From Paraphysomonas bandaiensis (taxonomy: Eukaryota > Chrysophyceae): a DNA stretch of 64,000 bases. Under the pieces are notes generated by a model. The model saw only the letters and a list, made by a program, of their open reading frames with translations. It was not told where the DNA came from and ran no database searches. Location: assembly GCA_965644295.1 (NCBI GenBank), contig CBFFRP010000475.1, positions 78,339-142,338 on the forward strand, written 5' to 3'. Numbering within the stretch: the first letter of the stretch is position 1; the number at the start of each line of letters is the position of its first letter. The translations under genes and the position numbers were made by a program. Below, in pieces: positions 28,039-38,093 of the stretch.

Positions 28039-28451
28039 TAGTGACGATATATATTGAAAGTCTTATTATTAGCAATAGGCGTTAAAAACCTGCACCAACT
28101 TAGTAGCTAGATGAATGCTAGACAAACTAGTTAGACCTCTACCCTTAACTAATCAGTACACACTTATCCTACTATTTAACGCTACGGAAGCTGCTTGTGC
28201 GTCGCCGCAAGCACCAAGGTGCGACCACTTCCGCTCTGAGTTCTTAAGGTGAACATCCCGGATGCTTGACTTCAGCAGGCAGCACAATACCCCGGTTACC
28301 CTTCAGGTGGGCCCATTCCCGGATGCCTGTTTATTCGTCAGGGCCCAAAAACGTCTACACAAGTGACACTATTGGTGTCCCTTGTACCACACAAGCATTC
28401 GGCTATGAGTGGGCAGAAGCATATCTGCTGACTATGTTTAGTGACGATATA
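28039..28451 (-). mobile_element. Retroelement-like insertion with 13-bp target duplication (copy C)
   Basis: The 13-mer TAGTGACGATATA occurs at 28039-28051 and again at 28439-28451, exactly 400 nt apart, as expected for a target-site duplication. The 387-nt insert carries, in minus orientation, the same tail of about 180 nt found at 12797, 28801 and 58348 (28052-28231), ending against the left duplication. The other part (28232-28438) is unrelated to the 5' part of copies A and B. This suggests a SINE-like or 5'-truncated element mobilised by the same enzyme. No protein-coding role is seen. Confidence 0.72.
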
Positions 28452-28788
28452 ACTTTAGTGAATGACAATGAATGATAAGAGATGTTGATCACCATTTTAA
28501 TTGATTATGGAGTAAATTTAAGGCTCTGTTACTTAATTTCAATGATCAAAATCATATCAGATTTGAATATTGCCGTCGACATAGTAAATGCAAGCGCTCA
28601 CAGGTGATTGAACAGTACAACCCCACGGTGTTAAAATAGTGCAAGACATTCGAATATCTTTTGGAGCTCATTAAGTTGATGTCAGTTAATGGTATGTTGT
28701 AAAAAAAAACACGCTCAGTCCACTCCCACATACATTATGATGATAGAGGTATGGCACAACTGAGTCTTATTATGCTATCGTATTAGGC
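28452..28788. other. Spacer between two retroelement insertions
   Basis: About 340 nt of unremarkable sequence between copies C and B, with a short A-run near 28700. I see no gene or structure in it. Confidence 0.4.
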
Positions 28789-29759
28789 AGGAATACTATG
28801 TATTGAAAGTCTTTTTATTTAGCAATAGGCGTTAAAAACCTGTGCCAATATAATGGCTAGTTGAATGCTAGACATACTAGTTAGACCTCTACCCATAACT
28901 AATCAGCACAAATTCCATTATCCTACTATTTAACGCTACAGAAGCTGCTTGTGCGTCGCCGCAAGCACCAAGGTGCGACCACTTCCGTTTTTGATGTTGA
29001 TTGCGAGTTTCGCCATTGTCGTGTGTCCTAGGACTCACCGGCGCTATATGATAGATGTGTATGTAGGGGACACGTTGTGCAACGTACAGCATGACAAGTG
29101 AAAGCAGTGATCTAAGTCTACTACTACAACACTGGAACTAATAAGACTACACATACATTGTGTGCAATTTGCATCGGGGACTGCCTTATGTACCTCACGG
29201 CAACCAGGGGAACACAGTACTATACCCTGCTTATATTGGCGATCTGGTGGCCTTCCTTTAGGCATTGTGCCAAGTGGCTCGGAGGTATGTGGATGAAGGT
29301 CTTGCAAAAGGTTATGGCCTACTGTGAAGAAGCGTCGAAATCGACTCTTTTGCTGTCTTAGCCAACGGTAGAGAGCACATGCAAGAGAGTGTATAGCTGG
29401 ACAGGGGTGGGATATGAGGGTCATCCGGTGTGTCCAGCAACAGGGAGTCGAGAGGGAGTGTGATGGTGCAAAAGAGGCAACATCTGATTGAGGAGAGTGG
29501 GACTGCGCAACAGAACTAAGTCTGCCAAGGTCGGGTACTCTGATAGACCTATGCACGAGATGATGATGATGATGGTCTGGAGGAGACACTCGGACGTCCT
29601 CAGCTGCCCTTGTTAGTGTCTGTGTTGGTGCAGGGGGGTACAGGCTGAGGCATAGAGTGTGTGTGGAAGGAAGATGACGGCAAGGTATCAGAGACGGAGG
29701 GAGGGGAGATGGTTTGTCTGGAGGTTCTCGAGGAGGAGGTAGAGTGTAGGAGTACTATG
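28789..29759 (-). mobile_element. Retroelement-like copy B with zinc-finger-like ORF and 12-bp target duplication
   Basis: AGGAATACTATG (28789-28800) and AGGAGTACTATG (29748-29759) flank a 947-nt insert and differ at one base, consistent with an ageing target duplication. On the minus strand the element has an open frame (29589-29044) containing MPKGRPPDRQ, CSPGCREVHKAVPDANCTQC and then a hydrophobic and His/Cys-containing end. The spacing of the Cys pairs suggests a zinc-binding motif. The conserved tail (28801-28990) lies at its 3' end. Copy A at 12121-12993 aligns with it. It is probably a 5'-truncated or non-autonomous retroelement; no reverse transcriptase is visible. Confidence 0.68.
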
Positions 29760-30480
29760 AATACACATGTGCTTGAAAACCCGCCTATACCAGTGATTCG
29801 AAATTCAATCAACCTGTGATTTTCATCCACACACCATAGATGATGAGGCCCGGTGGGTGACTACATTATCTAGATTTACCCGATGAATATCTCTGGACAC
29901 TACTCTAAGCCACACATGCGAAAACCATTGTTTCCCCTCTGTCAGGATGATATCTTATCCTCTATCAATGAATCTAATTTATGGTAGTACGAGAAGATTT
30001 TGTGACAATAGTTCTACTTATGTCCTTGTTGCTGATGAGATGTTGTAGAAAATATTGGCGACCCTAATACACCTAAACAACAACAAAGCTATACAATGAC
30101 ATTGTAGTATGACTGGTTTTGAAGTTATATCAATGTTTTCTTTAAAATGGTTCTAATAGACACAAATATAATGGCAGCCATAAACGCATGGCGCTACTCC
30201 CACATAATGTTCTGCGCATGGGGCTCCAGTTTAAGACCTCTAACTACAAATTTCAAAAATAGAATTAATTAAAAGGCTAACTATATTTCAGATAGCAGTG
30301 TGTTTCAAAAGACAACGTCCAAAACCTAGAATGTCATAACCAGTCGTACTTTCAAGTATATAAATACATATCAACCGTAACCATCAGAAATCGAAAGACG
30401 CTGCCGTAAAAATAGCACTGTGAACATCTACCATAGATATAGAAGTAACAACGCATCCAGTCTATTCACGAACAGAGTAA
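29760..30480. other. Intergenic spacer, nothing recognised
   Basis: AT-rich sequence between the retroelement insertion and the small coiled-coil gene. I see no coding exon. The right part is immediately downstream of the coiled-coil gene and probably holds its 3'UTR and polyadenylation region. Confidence 0.4.
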
Positions 30481-30482
30481 AT

Positions 30483-30854
30483 CTACAATGTATTCTCTTG
30501 CACATTGGCAGAAACTTCTGACTTCGAAGCAGGTTTGAATACAGGCAATGGCTTCGTATTCCCTGTAGCTCTAGAGCCGTGAGTTGTGTGACCAGGAGGT
30601 GCTGTTGCAGGCTTCTTTCTAAAACAAAAGCAACCACTCTGTACCTCTTCCTGACTAACTTTGGCTTCGAGCTGCCTGTCTAACTGCCGACTTTTCATTT
30701 CTGCAATCTACGATAGCAGTTAGAAGGCGTGATCAAGAAAAACGCCTATGCAGAATACCTGAGCCCTAATCTCTACATTTTCATCTTTAAGCGCTTTGGT
30801 CTGCTCTCGCAAAAGCTGAACCTCTTTGATAAGAATTTGTAGTTGTGCTTCCAT
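30483..30854 (-). CDS. Small two-exon coiled-coil protein, 106 residues
   Basis: Exons 30854-30759 (32 codons) and 30707-30483 (74 codons plus stop) are joined by a 51-nt GT-AG intron in phase 0. The spliced protein starts MEAQLQILIKEVQLLREQTK and keeps a heptad-like, charged helix for about 55 residues across the junction, which supports the model. It then changes to CFCFRKKPATAPPG and a Ser/Thr/Pro/Lys-rich end. The short Cys/basic patch might be a lipidation or membrane-contact site, but this is speculative. I do not recognise a family. An additional upstream exon cannot be excluded. Confidence 0.65.
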
Positions 30855-30859
30855 TATAC

Positions 30860-31377
30860 ACGATGCCGTGTAACTGATGCTGTGCCAGAGTTATCAACAA
30901 CAGAAATAAGACGAATAACTCCTATATCTTTGCTCGCTTCAAAACAGTATCCGCAAAAACTCTTTGTAGCGAGTGGGAGTAATGATTGCTGTTATGTGTT
31001 GCAATCCAACCAAGCTGTAATTGCACGCACCTGCAGTCAAGTTTGCACAAGTACATCTCTGGATACGGTGGCATTGGACTCTATAGGGTCGAATACGGTG
31101 CCCCTACAACATCCTACAGGCACTATGGATATACTGATATACAGCAGTATACCTATACAGTGTGGTGAGCGATATCCGGTATCCGGATATGCCTGACAGC
31201 AAGTGTCCCTAGATATTTCATCATATGAAGATAATCTTTTCTGCACGTTCATATGACGGTAATCTATTCTGCATATAATATACGAAGATTATCTTCTCTG
31301 CATCTTCATCACATGCACTGATATATAGGGATCTGGTGTGTGCAGTTTTGGTACAGGTAAGACTACTGTATTATATG
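30860..31377. other. Intergenic spacer before the DNA transposon
   Basis: Contains the upstream region of the coiled-coil gene and short local repeats (ATACAGCAGTATACC, a CATATGA-containing repeat near 31220-31300). An open frame at 30843-31196 on the plus strand has no recognisable motif and overlaps the coiled-coil start antisense, so I do not call it. It ends with TATG (31374-31377), the left target duplication of the transposon. Confidence 0.4.
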
Positions 31378-31416
31378 GAGGCGTTTTTCGACAAAGCGGA
31401 CCAGTGCGGTCCCACT
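31378..31416 (+). repeat. Left terminal inverted repeat of the DNA transposon
   Basis: The first about 27 nt (core CGTTTTTCGACAAAG, then CGGACCAG) match the reverse complement of 37676-37702. The GGTCCCACT that follows is a subterminal motif also present at the right end. TATG precedes it. Confidence 0.82.
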
Positions 31417-31579
31417 TCTTTTTTTTGTGTTGATGTTTTCGTATGGAACATGTGTGTAGAGCTTTGAAATTGTTGTCAAAATGACAACAATTTCTATTAA
31501 GGAGCCAAGCGCCATACACATATATATAGAGAATAAAAAGTGTGTATTATTGTAGCGTAGACCCGTATTGTTGAGCTTG

Positions 31580-34500
31580 ATGGAAGAAACTCCGGCAAGA
31601 AGACTCGCCTTGCTGCCGGAGACCATCTCCCAGTCGGAGATGGTGACTGTATCTTTTAACACCCCACAGTTCGAGCGGCAGTTGCGTTGCTTCGACGTTC
31701 AGGACATGCGCGTGGTGCACAGCTCTGACTTTTTTGATTTTCTGTTTGAGGCGTTCCCATCCAGTAGAAATCTTGTCCATTCACGCAGCAGTGCGCGCAG
31801 CAGATTTGCGAGGCTTTTCCCGCAGCGTACTTGTAACTACATCAGAGATGTGGACGGAGGGGGCAGCGTATTGAAGGGGGCTTTCTACCCACTAGAATCA
31901 GCAGCATATTTCATAAACACATTTAATCTTCCCGGCAATGAGAGACTTGTGTATCGACAGCTGGTGGCATTGTCTTTTCAGAACTCCCAGTGTCCAGGAC
32001 TGCTGACCCTGGACACCCCCATGTGGGGCCCAATACTGTTATCGGGGCTGCATCTAGTACTTCCGATATCCCGGGTGGGCGAAGCAATACATCCATAATA
32101 AATACTGGTAACATCATGGCATACATGCATGCTAATATTATGTAGAACGCATTTATGTTTACACTGTAGGTATGAATTTGTCACTATATATATGCATAGT
32201 TGTAGAACTCAACACATACATACTTATAAACAAACTCATTACATCATATACTGTATGCACGCTAATATGTAGTCATTCATGATATCATTGTTGTTACTAT
32301 TACACTGACCACATATACATCAGATCAGATTCCAAATATAAGTGGGGCTAAGCGAAAGATTGATACGGCATTCACTGCAGGTAAGAAATTATAAACAATT
32401 ACCAAGTAGATAACTAGAGCTCACAACATAACACCCTACTATTATTATTAGCTACATAATATATTTTATATATCGCTCATTGCTATATACTCTCGATCAA
32501 CCACCATATATATTTTAATATAATATTGTTTTATGGCAATTTAGAAATTCCGAGAATTGGAAAAAAGTATGAGGCTGTGTCTGATTTAAAAAAGCAAACA
32601 AAGCACAGAATGAAGGTATGCCTTGTAGATATTATATATAGCTACGCATGTATAGTAGTATAAATTATTTCTGTTTGAATAGACATGGGTAACGAGGCAT
32701 TTCATTGACGTTGCAAAGACATTAAAAGCTGGACAGGAGGATATTCCAGGGGTTATACAATTAGGTGTGCAAGGTGTGGAGGAGAAGCTGCATGAACGTA
32801 TTGTTTCCCCCCACACTATTGAACCCTCTTCGATAGTAAATGATACTGAAGATAATTCAATGGTGCTGGCCTACAGAGTAAACACAGAGCTAGCTACTAC
32901 CGCATCAAAGAGCGTGGCACAGGCCCTTCTGTCTACAGTGTCAACTACTGGAGAAATGACACAGGCTACATTGGCCGAAAGATTTAAATGCTCTATGCGT
33001 CAGGTTAAAAAAGCAAAACGACAAGCCAAGATTAAAGCACCCGGTGTAGCACCGGTAACAGTACGCAGGCGCACTTTAAATCGTGTTTCTTCCGATCGTC
33101 TGAAGAGTGTTGTCAATTTTTTATTGTACGGTGAAGGATGCACGTATGCACCGGCATGCCAAAAATACTACAGCAAAAAGGTGGGAGTAAAGTATATTCT
33201 TCGTGAATCCTGCCAACAAAGTGTTCAAGCATGCCGGGCGTACATGATAGCAGAGGGTGTTCGTCCATTGGGACATACCTTGTTGCACAAACTCTTCAAA
33301 CATCCAGCCTTTACGACACAGGCTCCGGAGGAATGCACATGCAGTATGTGCTTGGACTACGGGCATTTTGTTGTTGTTGATGAGCTTCCAGAAATTTTGA
33401 ATTGCATGGAAGAGGCGTGGAAGACAGCATTCCCGAATGAAGCTGGTGATGTGACACTGGTGTTCAAACATTTGCGTGTACGCGTCACTAATTTAGGTGC
33501 TTATATGATGGGCCCAGGTACTAATTCTTTTTTAATAATTATTGCATGCTTCTAATTTGCAACACAGATATGGAAAGACATTTTCAATTACAAGCTGATC
33601 AAGTATGCAGATGTCTAACGACAGCCCTCAAGTCGTCACACGATCCGGCATGCATGCTGCATTGCACCCATGCATCAGTAGGAAACCCCACTGTGCTGGG
33701 TTGTGAGGGTTCCCGCCAGGACGAGAACAACTTTTGCCAGTATTGTGCCAAAATTATATCACTTCGGCAGAGACATTTCAGCTGTGCCACTCCAAACTGC
33801 AGTAATAAGTCTCATTGTATTTGTGTTAGACAACACAATCTAATGCAAATAGAAAGCGAGATGTGGGTCTGCAGTGCATGTGCCATGAATTTGCAAAGTC
33901 TTACCCACTCTCCTGCATGTGCCAACTGTTTGGAACAATATCAACTTATTACAGACATCACACAAAACTTGAATGCCTTGATGGAATTGGATGCATCGAA
34001 GAATCTTCGACAGAGTTTGAAATTCCTACAATACAGGATGAGTGTGGTCTGCAAAAAATTGGATAATTTACGAGGGCACAAGGCTCGAGTAGTGGCACAT
34101 AAGAGCAACTTTAGGCGAGTTCTGGGATTAATTTCAACTGACTGTAGCAAGTGTCTAGTACACTCAGATTATAGCAGCAAAATTAGCTTGAAGCCGCACC
34201 GTACCAGAACAGCCGAACAAGGTATCAAGGTTGTAGCACATATTTCAGTACTGACTTATAAATACCCTTCGTTGGATATCCGCCAGAGCTATACTGACAC
34301 AGACTTTGACGCAGTATATGGCCCCTTTGACCCTGTCAAGGAGGGAGACCTTTTTGAAGAGAATATCCAGACGTTATGTGACGACGCTTCCTTAGACTGG
34401 ACTCATGCTACCGCAACATTAGAGTGTGACATCAGGTGGATAAGAACACATCGCCCGTGGCTGAAAAATCTATATCGAGCAACAGATAACGTCGATTACT

Positions 34501-35924
34501 ACAAGTCAACTTTGCCACTTTGTGCTTTGGTAGATATGAATGAACACTTGAAAACGACTGCTACTGATGACACGAGCATTCGTATCCTGGAGAATTTTGG
34601 TGAGGAGCCTGGACATGGGAAATGTCGATCCGATACCATCACTGCTTTTATCAAAGGGACTGTAAAGAGGGCAAGAAATGATGGAAAGAGTTTTGTCAAT
34701 GCCGCTGATGTTGTCAACGAACTTCAACAAAAATCCCCTGTTGGGTATCATGTTCAAGAGATGCTTCTACCTCGACACAAAAAGTCTGTCAGAGCAACAT
34801 CCGCCATCAAAGGGATCAGCGACATAATTGGGTATAAGTTCTTGCCTTCAGCGGTTGTTTTGCAGGAAGTACCACCCTTGGGAAAAGGAGTTATATTACC
34901 TTACACAGTAAGTGTAATAATCTGCTGTTTAATAATTCTTTTCAACACTAATACTGCCGTCTGATAATGCTAATTTTTTGAGTAGGATCTTGTAAGTAAG
35001 CGTAGAGGTGTGATGTCTCTAGTGCCAACCGGGGCACATATTGTTGAGTCATCAGTGCAGTCTGTTGAAGCAATTAGTCGACAACTATTACCGAAGCCGA
35101 CTCACGAAACAAGGCTCAAAATTAAGAGGGCGGTTCAACAGAGAAAGCTTGACGCAAAGACGAAGAGATTAATGAAAGATCGAATGGAGTGTGATAGAGT
35201 AGAGTCCGTATTAAGCCAGTACAAACCTACTATTCCCTCTGCACGGTCGACAGACTCTTCCTCAACGTCAGCTACTGTGGAAACTCATTCCACGACTCGC
35301 AAATTTCCGACACCTGTAGTCCGAATTCTAGATCTGCTGGATTCTGGCATGAAATCTCATCCCTCGAACATACTGCTAGGTGGGAAAATGGATATATCAC
35401 AGAAAGAGATAAGCATCAGAATATCTTCCTTACAGGAATTACCCCAAATGGATGTTCAAGGGAACGTTGTCTCGAAAGTTAGTTGCTCTTCAATCAATGC
35501 CGCGACGATTTCAGTGGGAATAAAGTTGCACAAAGTAAATGACATAGTGATCAGTGCAGCCCATCTCCACGAGGGTATGGTTGAATTTTTACATAGGACA
35601 TTTTCCTGTGAAAACGATTCTCTCATTTGTCATTTCACCATGGGACCTCGGAAAGTATTTCCCCTCAGTCCAGGATATGCCCGTCGACTAAACAAGGAAA
35701 ACATACTGGAATCATTTACTGAAGAAATGAAAGACTGGTTGACAATACAGTATGATATGCCTGATAAAAGACAGGCTCCGACAATCCGACGGTACATGAA
35801 ATTACACTTTGTAGAGCCTTGGAAATGGCTTACTGTTGGTCAGATTTCCTCTTGGATTAGCATGAAAACGAGAGAGAAAAATAACGCCCCTTTAGTCCTT
35901 CCGTCTCCAGAAATCGTACGATAA
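31580..35924 (+). CDS. Transposase-like protein with HTH, PHD finger and DDE-like core
   Basis: My exon model is 31580-32074, 32329-32380, 32545-32615, 32683-33517, 33568-34907 and 34986-35924, about 1243 residues. The phases of the last five exons agree and all their introns are GT-AG. The first exon and its donor are the least certain part. A helix-turn-helix-like segment lies near residues 294-322 (TLAERFKCSMRQVKKAKRQA). A PHD-type C4HC3 zinc finger lies at about 540-586 (FCQYC, C-x4-C, HCIC, WVCSAC). The downstream region has an Asp in HSDYSSK (about 683), TDNVDYYKS (about 789) and GHGKCRSD followed by GTVKRA (about 832). These match in order the D, DG..QYK and HGK..D..GG.VKR blocks I recall from multi-copy DDE-like proteins of invertebrates. 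It probably cuts and rejoins the element's ends. Confidence 0.72.
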
Positions 35925-36608
35925 TTGTAACACATTTATGAATGATAATAACCTTAAGTAGTACAAACAGAAGTTGACATTATTTATTTTGCTAAGGTTT
36001 GCTCTTCTCAATTGATAAGATGAAATTATAAACATTACATGATAAAGAACCTAAGTTGAATTCGATATGTTCACAACCACTCATTTACTACTATAGTGTA
36101 CAACCACACACTCAGTAATCGTATCCTGTATAGTCACCAACTTATATTTCAGTTTCATACTACTCAATATAATGTACTAATTATATATCTTTCGATCCTT
36201 GCATCTCACATAATACTGCACTCAATTGCAAGTATATAGAATCTTCAGATCTCAACAAGTACAAATCAAAAAAAGGTATCTGGTACAATCAAATCTAAGA
36301 AGTAAAAACAATAATATATAAATATACGCTTAACAAACATTAAGATAAATATGTTAACATTCAATAAACAGCATCATCCATTGTTTCACCTTATTATTAA
36401 GTCCTTGTAGCAGGGCTAGGGAACAATATATTGCAATACTGTTGTTAAATAGGGTTGTATCGACGGAGTATCCGTACATATGAGTATCACGTAGCACTAA
36501 TCAGTAAGTAAACACATCCGTAGATTCCAGTTTTAGTATTAGTCATTAAAATCACATGATATCCAAAACCACTACTGCATTGGCGTTCAAGTGTATTGGA
36601 AGTACATA
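35925..36608. other. Non-coding interior of the DNA transposon
   Basis: AT-rich sequence between the two convergent genes of the transposon; it presumably contains both 3'UTRs. At 36411-36456 there is a motif CAGGGCTAGGGAACAATATA followed by TGCAATACTGTTGTTA that resembles 11364-11400, so a small repeat may have inserted here. Confidence 0.45.
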
Positions 36609-36998
36609 CTACAAGACTCGTGCACCTGTACATAGATATTTCAATCTTTCATTTCTTAATTTTATTAGCTCACTGAAGAAACCACTACTGTCTGAACGGA
36701 GATATATTCTAACAGCATCTTTCCCAGATCTTGTCAACTCAAATTCTTCGCCTGCTTGGATTTTTTTTAATTCCATTCTCAGAATTCGGATCACTAGCAA
36801 TGGAACTGTTTTCTTTAAAGCAGGTTTGGGATACCTAGCCCCGAAGTCCATCAATAAGCCGTCAAAAATGTTCCGGTCTTCATAAAGATTCACTTGACTA
36901 GAGTCTCCTGTTTGAAGTAGCTTAGACACGCTTTCAAACTTTCTCAGGTCGTCTACAAGCAAAGCTCTGGGGGCTTGTGGGGTGGTCCATACCGGTGC
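36609..36998 (-). CDS. Last exon of a second, unidentified transposon gene
   Basis: The minus-strand frame is open from a good splice acceptor (…CCATAG before 36998) to the stop at 36609. It encodes a Pro-rich start (PVWTTPQAPRA) and then about 110 residues, mixed basic and acidic (LLVDDLRKFESVSKLLQTGD at its start, ending CTGARVL). No ATG occurs until far inside, so upstream exons are expected. Short Pro-rich segments on the same strand near 37190-37120 and 37345-37285 end in possible donors and carry related words (ATPDAHRSPPE, QPPGAVGRPSEG), but I could not make all phases agree. It converges with the transposase gene inside the same element, so it may be an accessory protein. No family recognised. 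Confidence 0.45.
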   Translation of the reverse strand, partial: APVWTTPQAPRALLVDDLRKFESVSKLLQTGDSSQVNLYEDRNIFDGLLMDFGARYPKPALKKTVPLLVIRILRMELKKIQAGEEFELTRSGKDAVRIYLRSDSSGFFSELIKLRNERLKYLCTGARVL

Positions 36999-37659
36999 CT
37001 ATGGTATTACAGAAAATAAAATAGGGGTACTTAATATTAAAATGTATTAAATCACATATATATATGGTAATGTAATGTTATAGAAAAAATATATTAGACA
37101 CATGGTTTATAATGTACCGGAAGTCTTCTTTACACTCTGGGGGTGATCTATGGGCGTCTGGGGTGGCACGTGGCGGTGCATGTGATAGCGGTACAATTAG
37201 AAGAAAAATATGTTTAATACGTATATAAATGCTAAATTACGGCTTCATTAACAATGTATATATAGTCTACAATGTATCTGTCGTGTTGGTCACCCTCTGA
37301 GGGTCGTCCAACGGCTCCTGGGGGTTGCAATCTATAGGAGGCTGATATCTGTATTGTTATGACATATTACAATAATATCTTTCGATAAAATCATCTATTT
37401 CTTAGATCATACGCTGCCATAGCAAATATACTTATGATGTATGCACTTTAATGTCTCTGTGAAGGTGGTAAATTGCTCTCGAGCTGACTGTATCTGATAA
37501 TTCCATACATATATTCAGAGTCTCATCTCCTGTTCCACTGTATTGTATACCGGTATACAGCAGTATACTCATACGTGAAAATGGTGGTGATGGTGAGTGT
37601 GAGTTTGGGTGTGGTGATGATGAGTGCCTGTTTTTTAGGTCGAGTGGGACCATCTACGG

Positions 37660-37702
37660 TCCTACAAGTGGAAGGCTGGTCCACTTTGTCGAAAAACGTC
37701 TC
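37660..37702 (-). repeat. Right terminal inverted repeat of the DNA transposon
   Basis: Reading inward from 37702 on the minus strand gives GAGACGTTTTTCGACAAAG and then TGGACCAG, matching the left end with two mismatches over about 27 nt. TATG follows outside at 37703-37706. A palindromic-looking GGACC/GGTCC cluster lies just inside (about 37647-37662). Confidence 0.82.
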
Positions 37703-37928
37703 TATGGAATGTATGATGATGCCGTACTTTTGTATTCCACTGTAGTCCTAATGTCCAGATGAGGAATTCGGAGCAAACACGTACTCCTGTATGTAGTCCA
37801 GGTCTATCTAGAACCATATCCAAGCAAGGGTATAGTTATGTCCTCACGTAAACGGACACTGCTGTGATATGTATATCGAGTAGCGAAGTGTGACTGTGAC
37901 TTCATGATGGCTAACAAATCACATATAA

Positions 37929-38093
37929 GTACCTGAATATGTGCATACTGTATATTCATATGGATATGGAGTGTGTGATGTGTGATTAGATAGAAGTGAA
38001 GTGAAGTGAAGTGTGAAGTGTGAAGTGTGAGAGGGTTATGAGGACCCATCACTGCAATACACTCATATTCATATGGATGCTGTCATATACAGT
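37929..38093 (+). promoter_or_regulatory. 5' cassette of paralog 3 (promoter, 5'UTR, signal peptide) shared with paralog 1
   Basis: Nearly identical to the minus strand of 10578-10411. It includes AGTACCTGAATATGTGCA, a CATATGGATATGG segment, the AAGTG/AAGTGTG microsatellite, the ATG at 38038 and codons for the hydrophobic RTHHCNTLIFIWMLSYT signal peptide. The microsatellite has one AAGTG unit more than in paralog 1. Similarity stops just after the signal peptide, where paralog 3 goes into its own NHL-type head. Confidence 0.6.

Larger units (their letters stand above)
31378..37702 (+). mobile_element. Apparently complete 6.3-kb DNA transposon with TIRs and 4-bp target duplication
   Basis: The left end (31378 onward) begins GAGGCGTTTTTCGACAAAG and the right end, read on the minus strand from 37702, begins GAGACGTTTTTCGACAAAG. 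Similarity extends over about 27 nt with two mismatches (core CGTTTTTCGACAAAG, then GGACCAG). Both ends also carry a subterminal GGTCCCACT in the same inverted arrangement. TATG lies directly outside each end (31374-31377 and 37703-37706), a likely 4-bp target duplication. Inside are a long plus-strand multi-exon gene with a DDE-like transposase core and a convergent minus-strand reading frame. I cannot name the superfamily; a multi-copy invertebrate-type DDE family or a KDZ-like group are candidates. Confidence 0.8.

Noticed and set aside
27531-28085. Two short plus-strand frames upstream of the retroelement insertion
   Set aside because: No recognisable motif; the second runs into the retroelement insertion at 28052.
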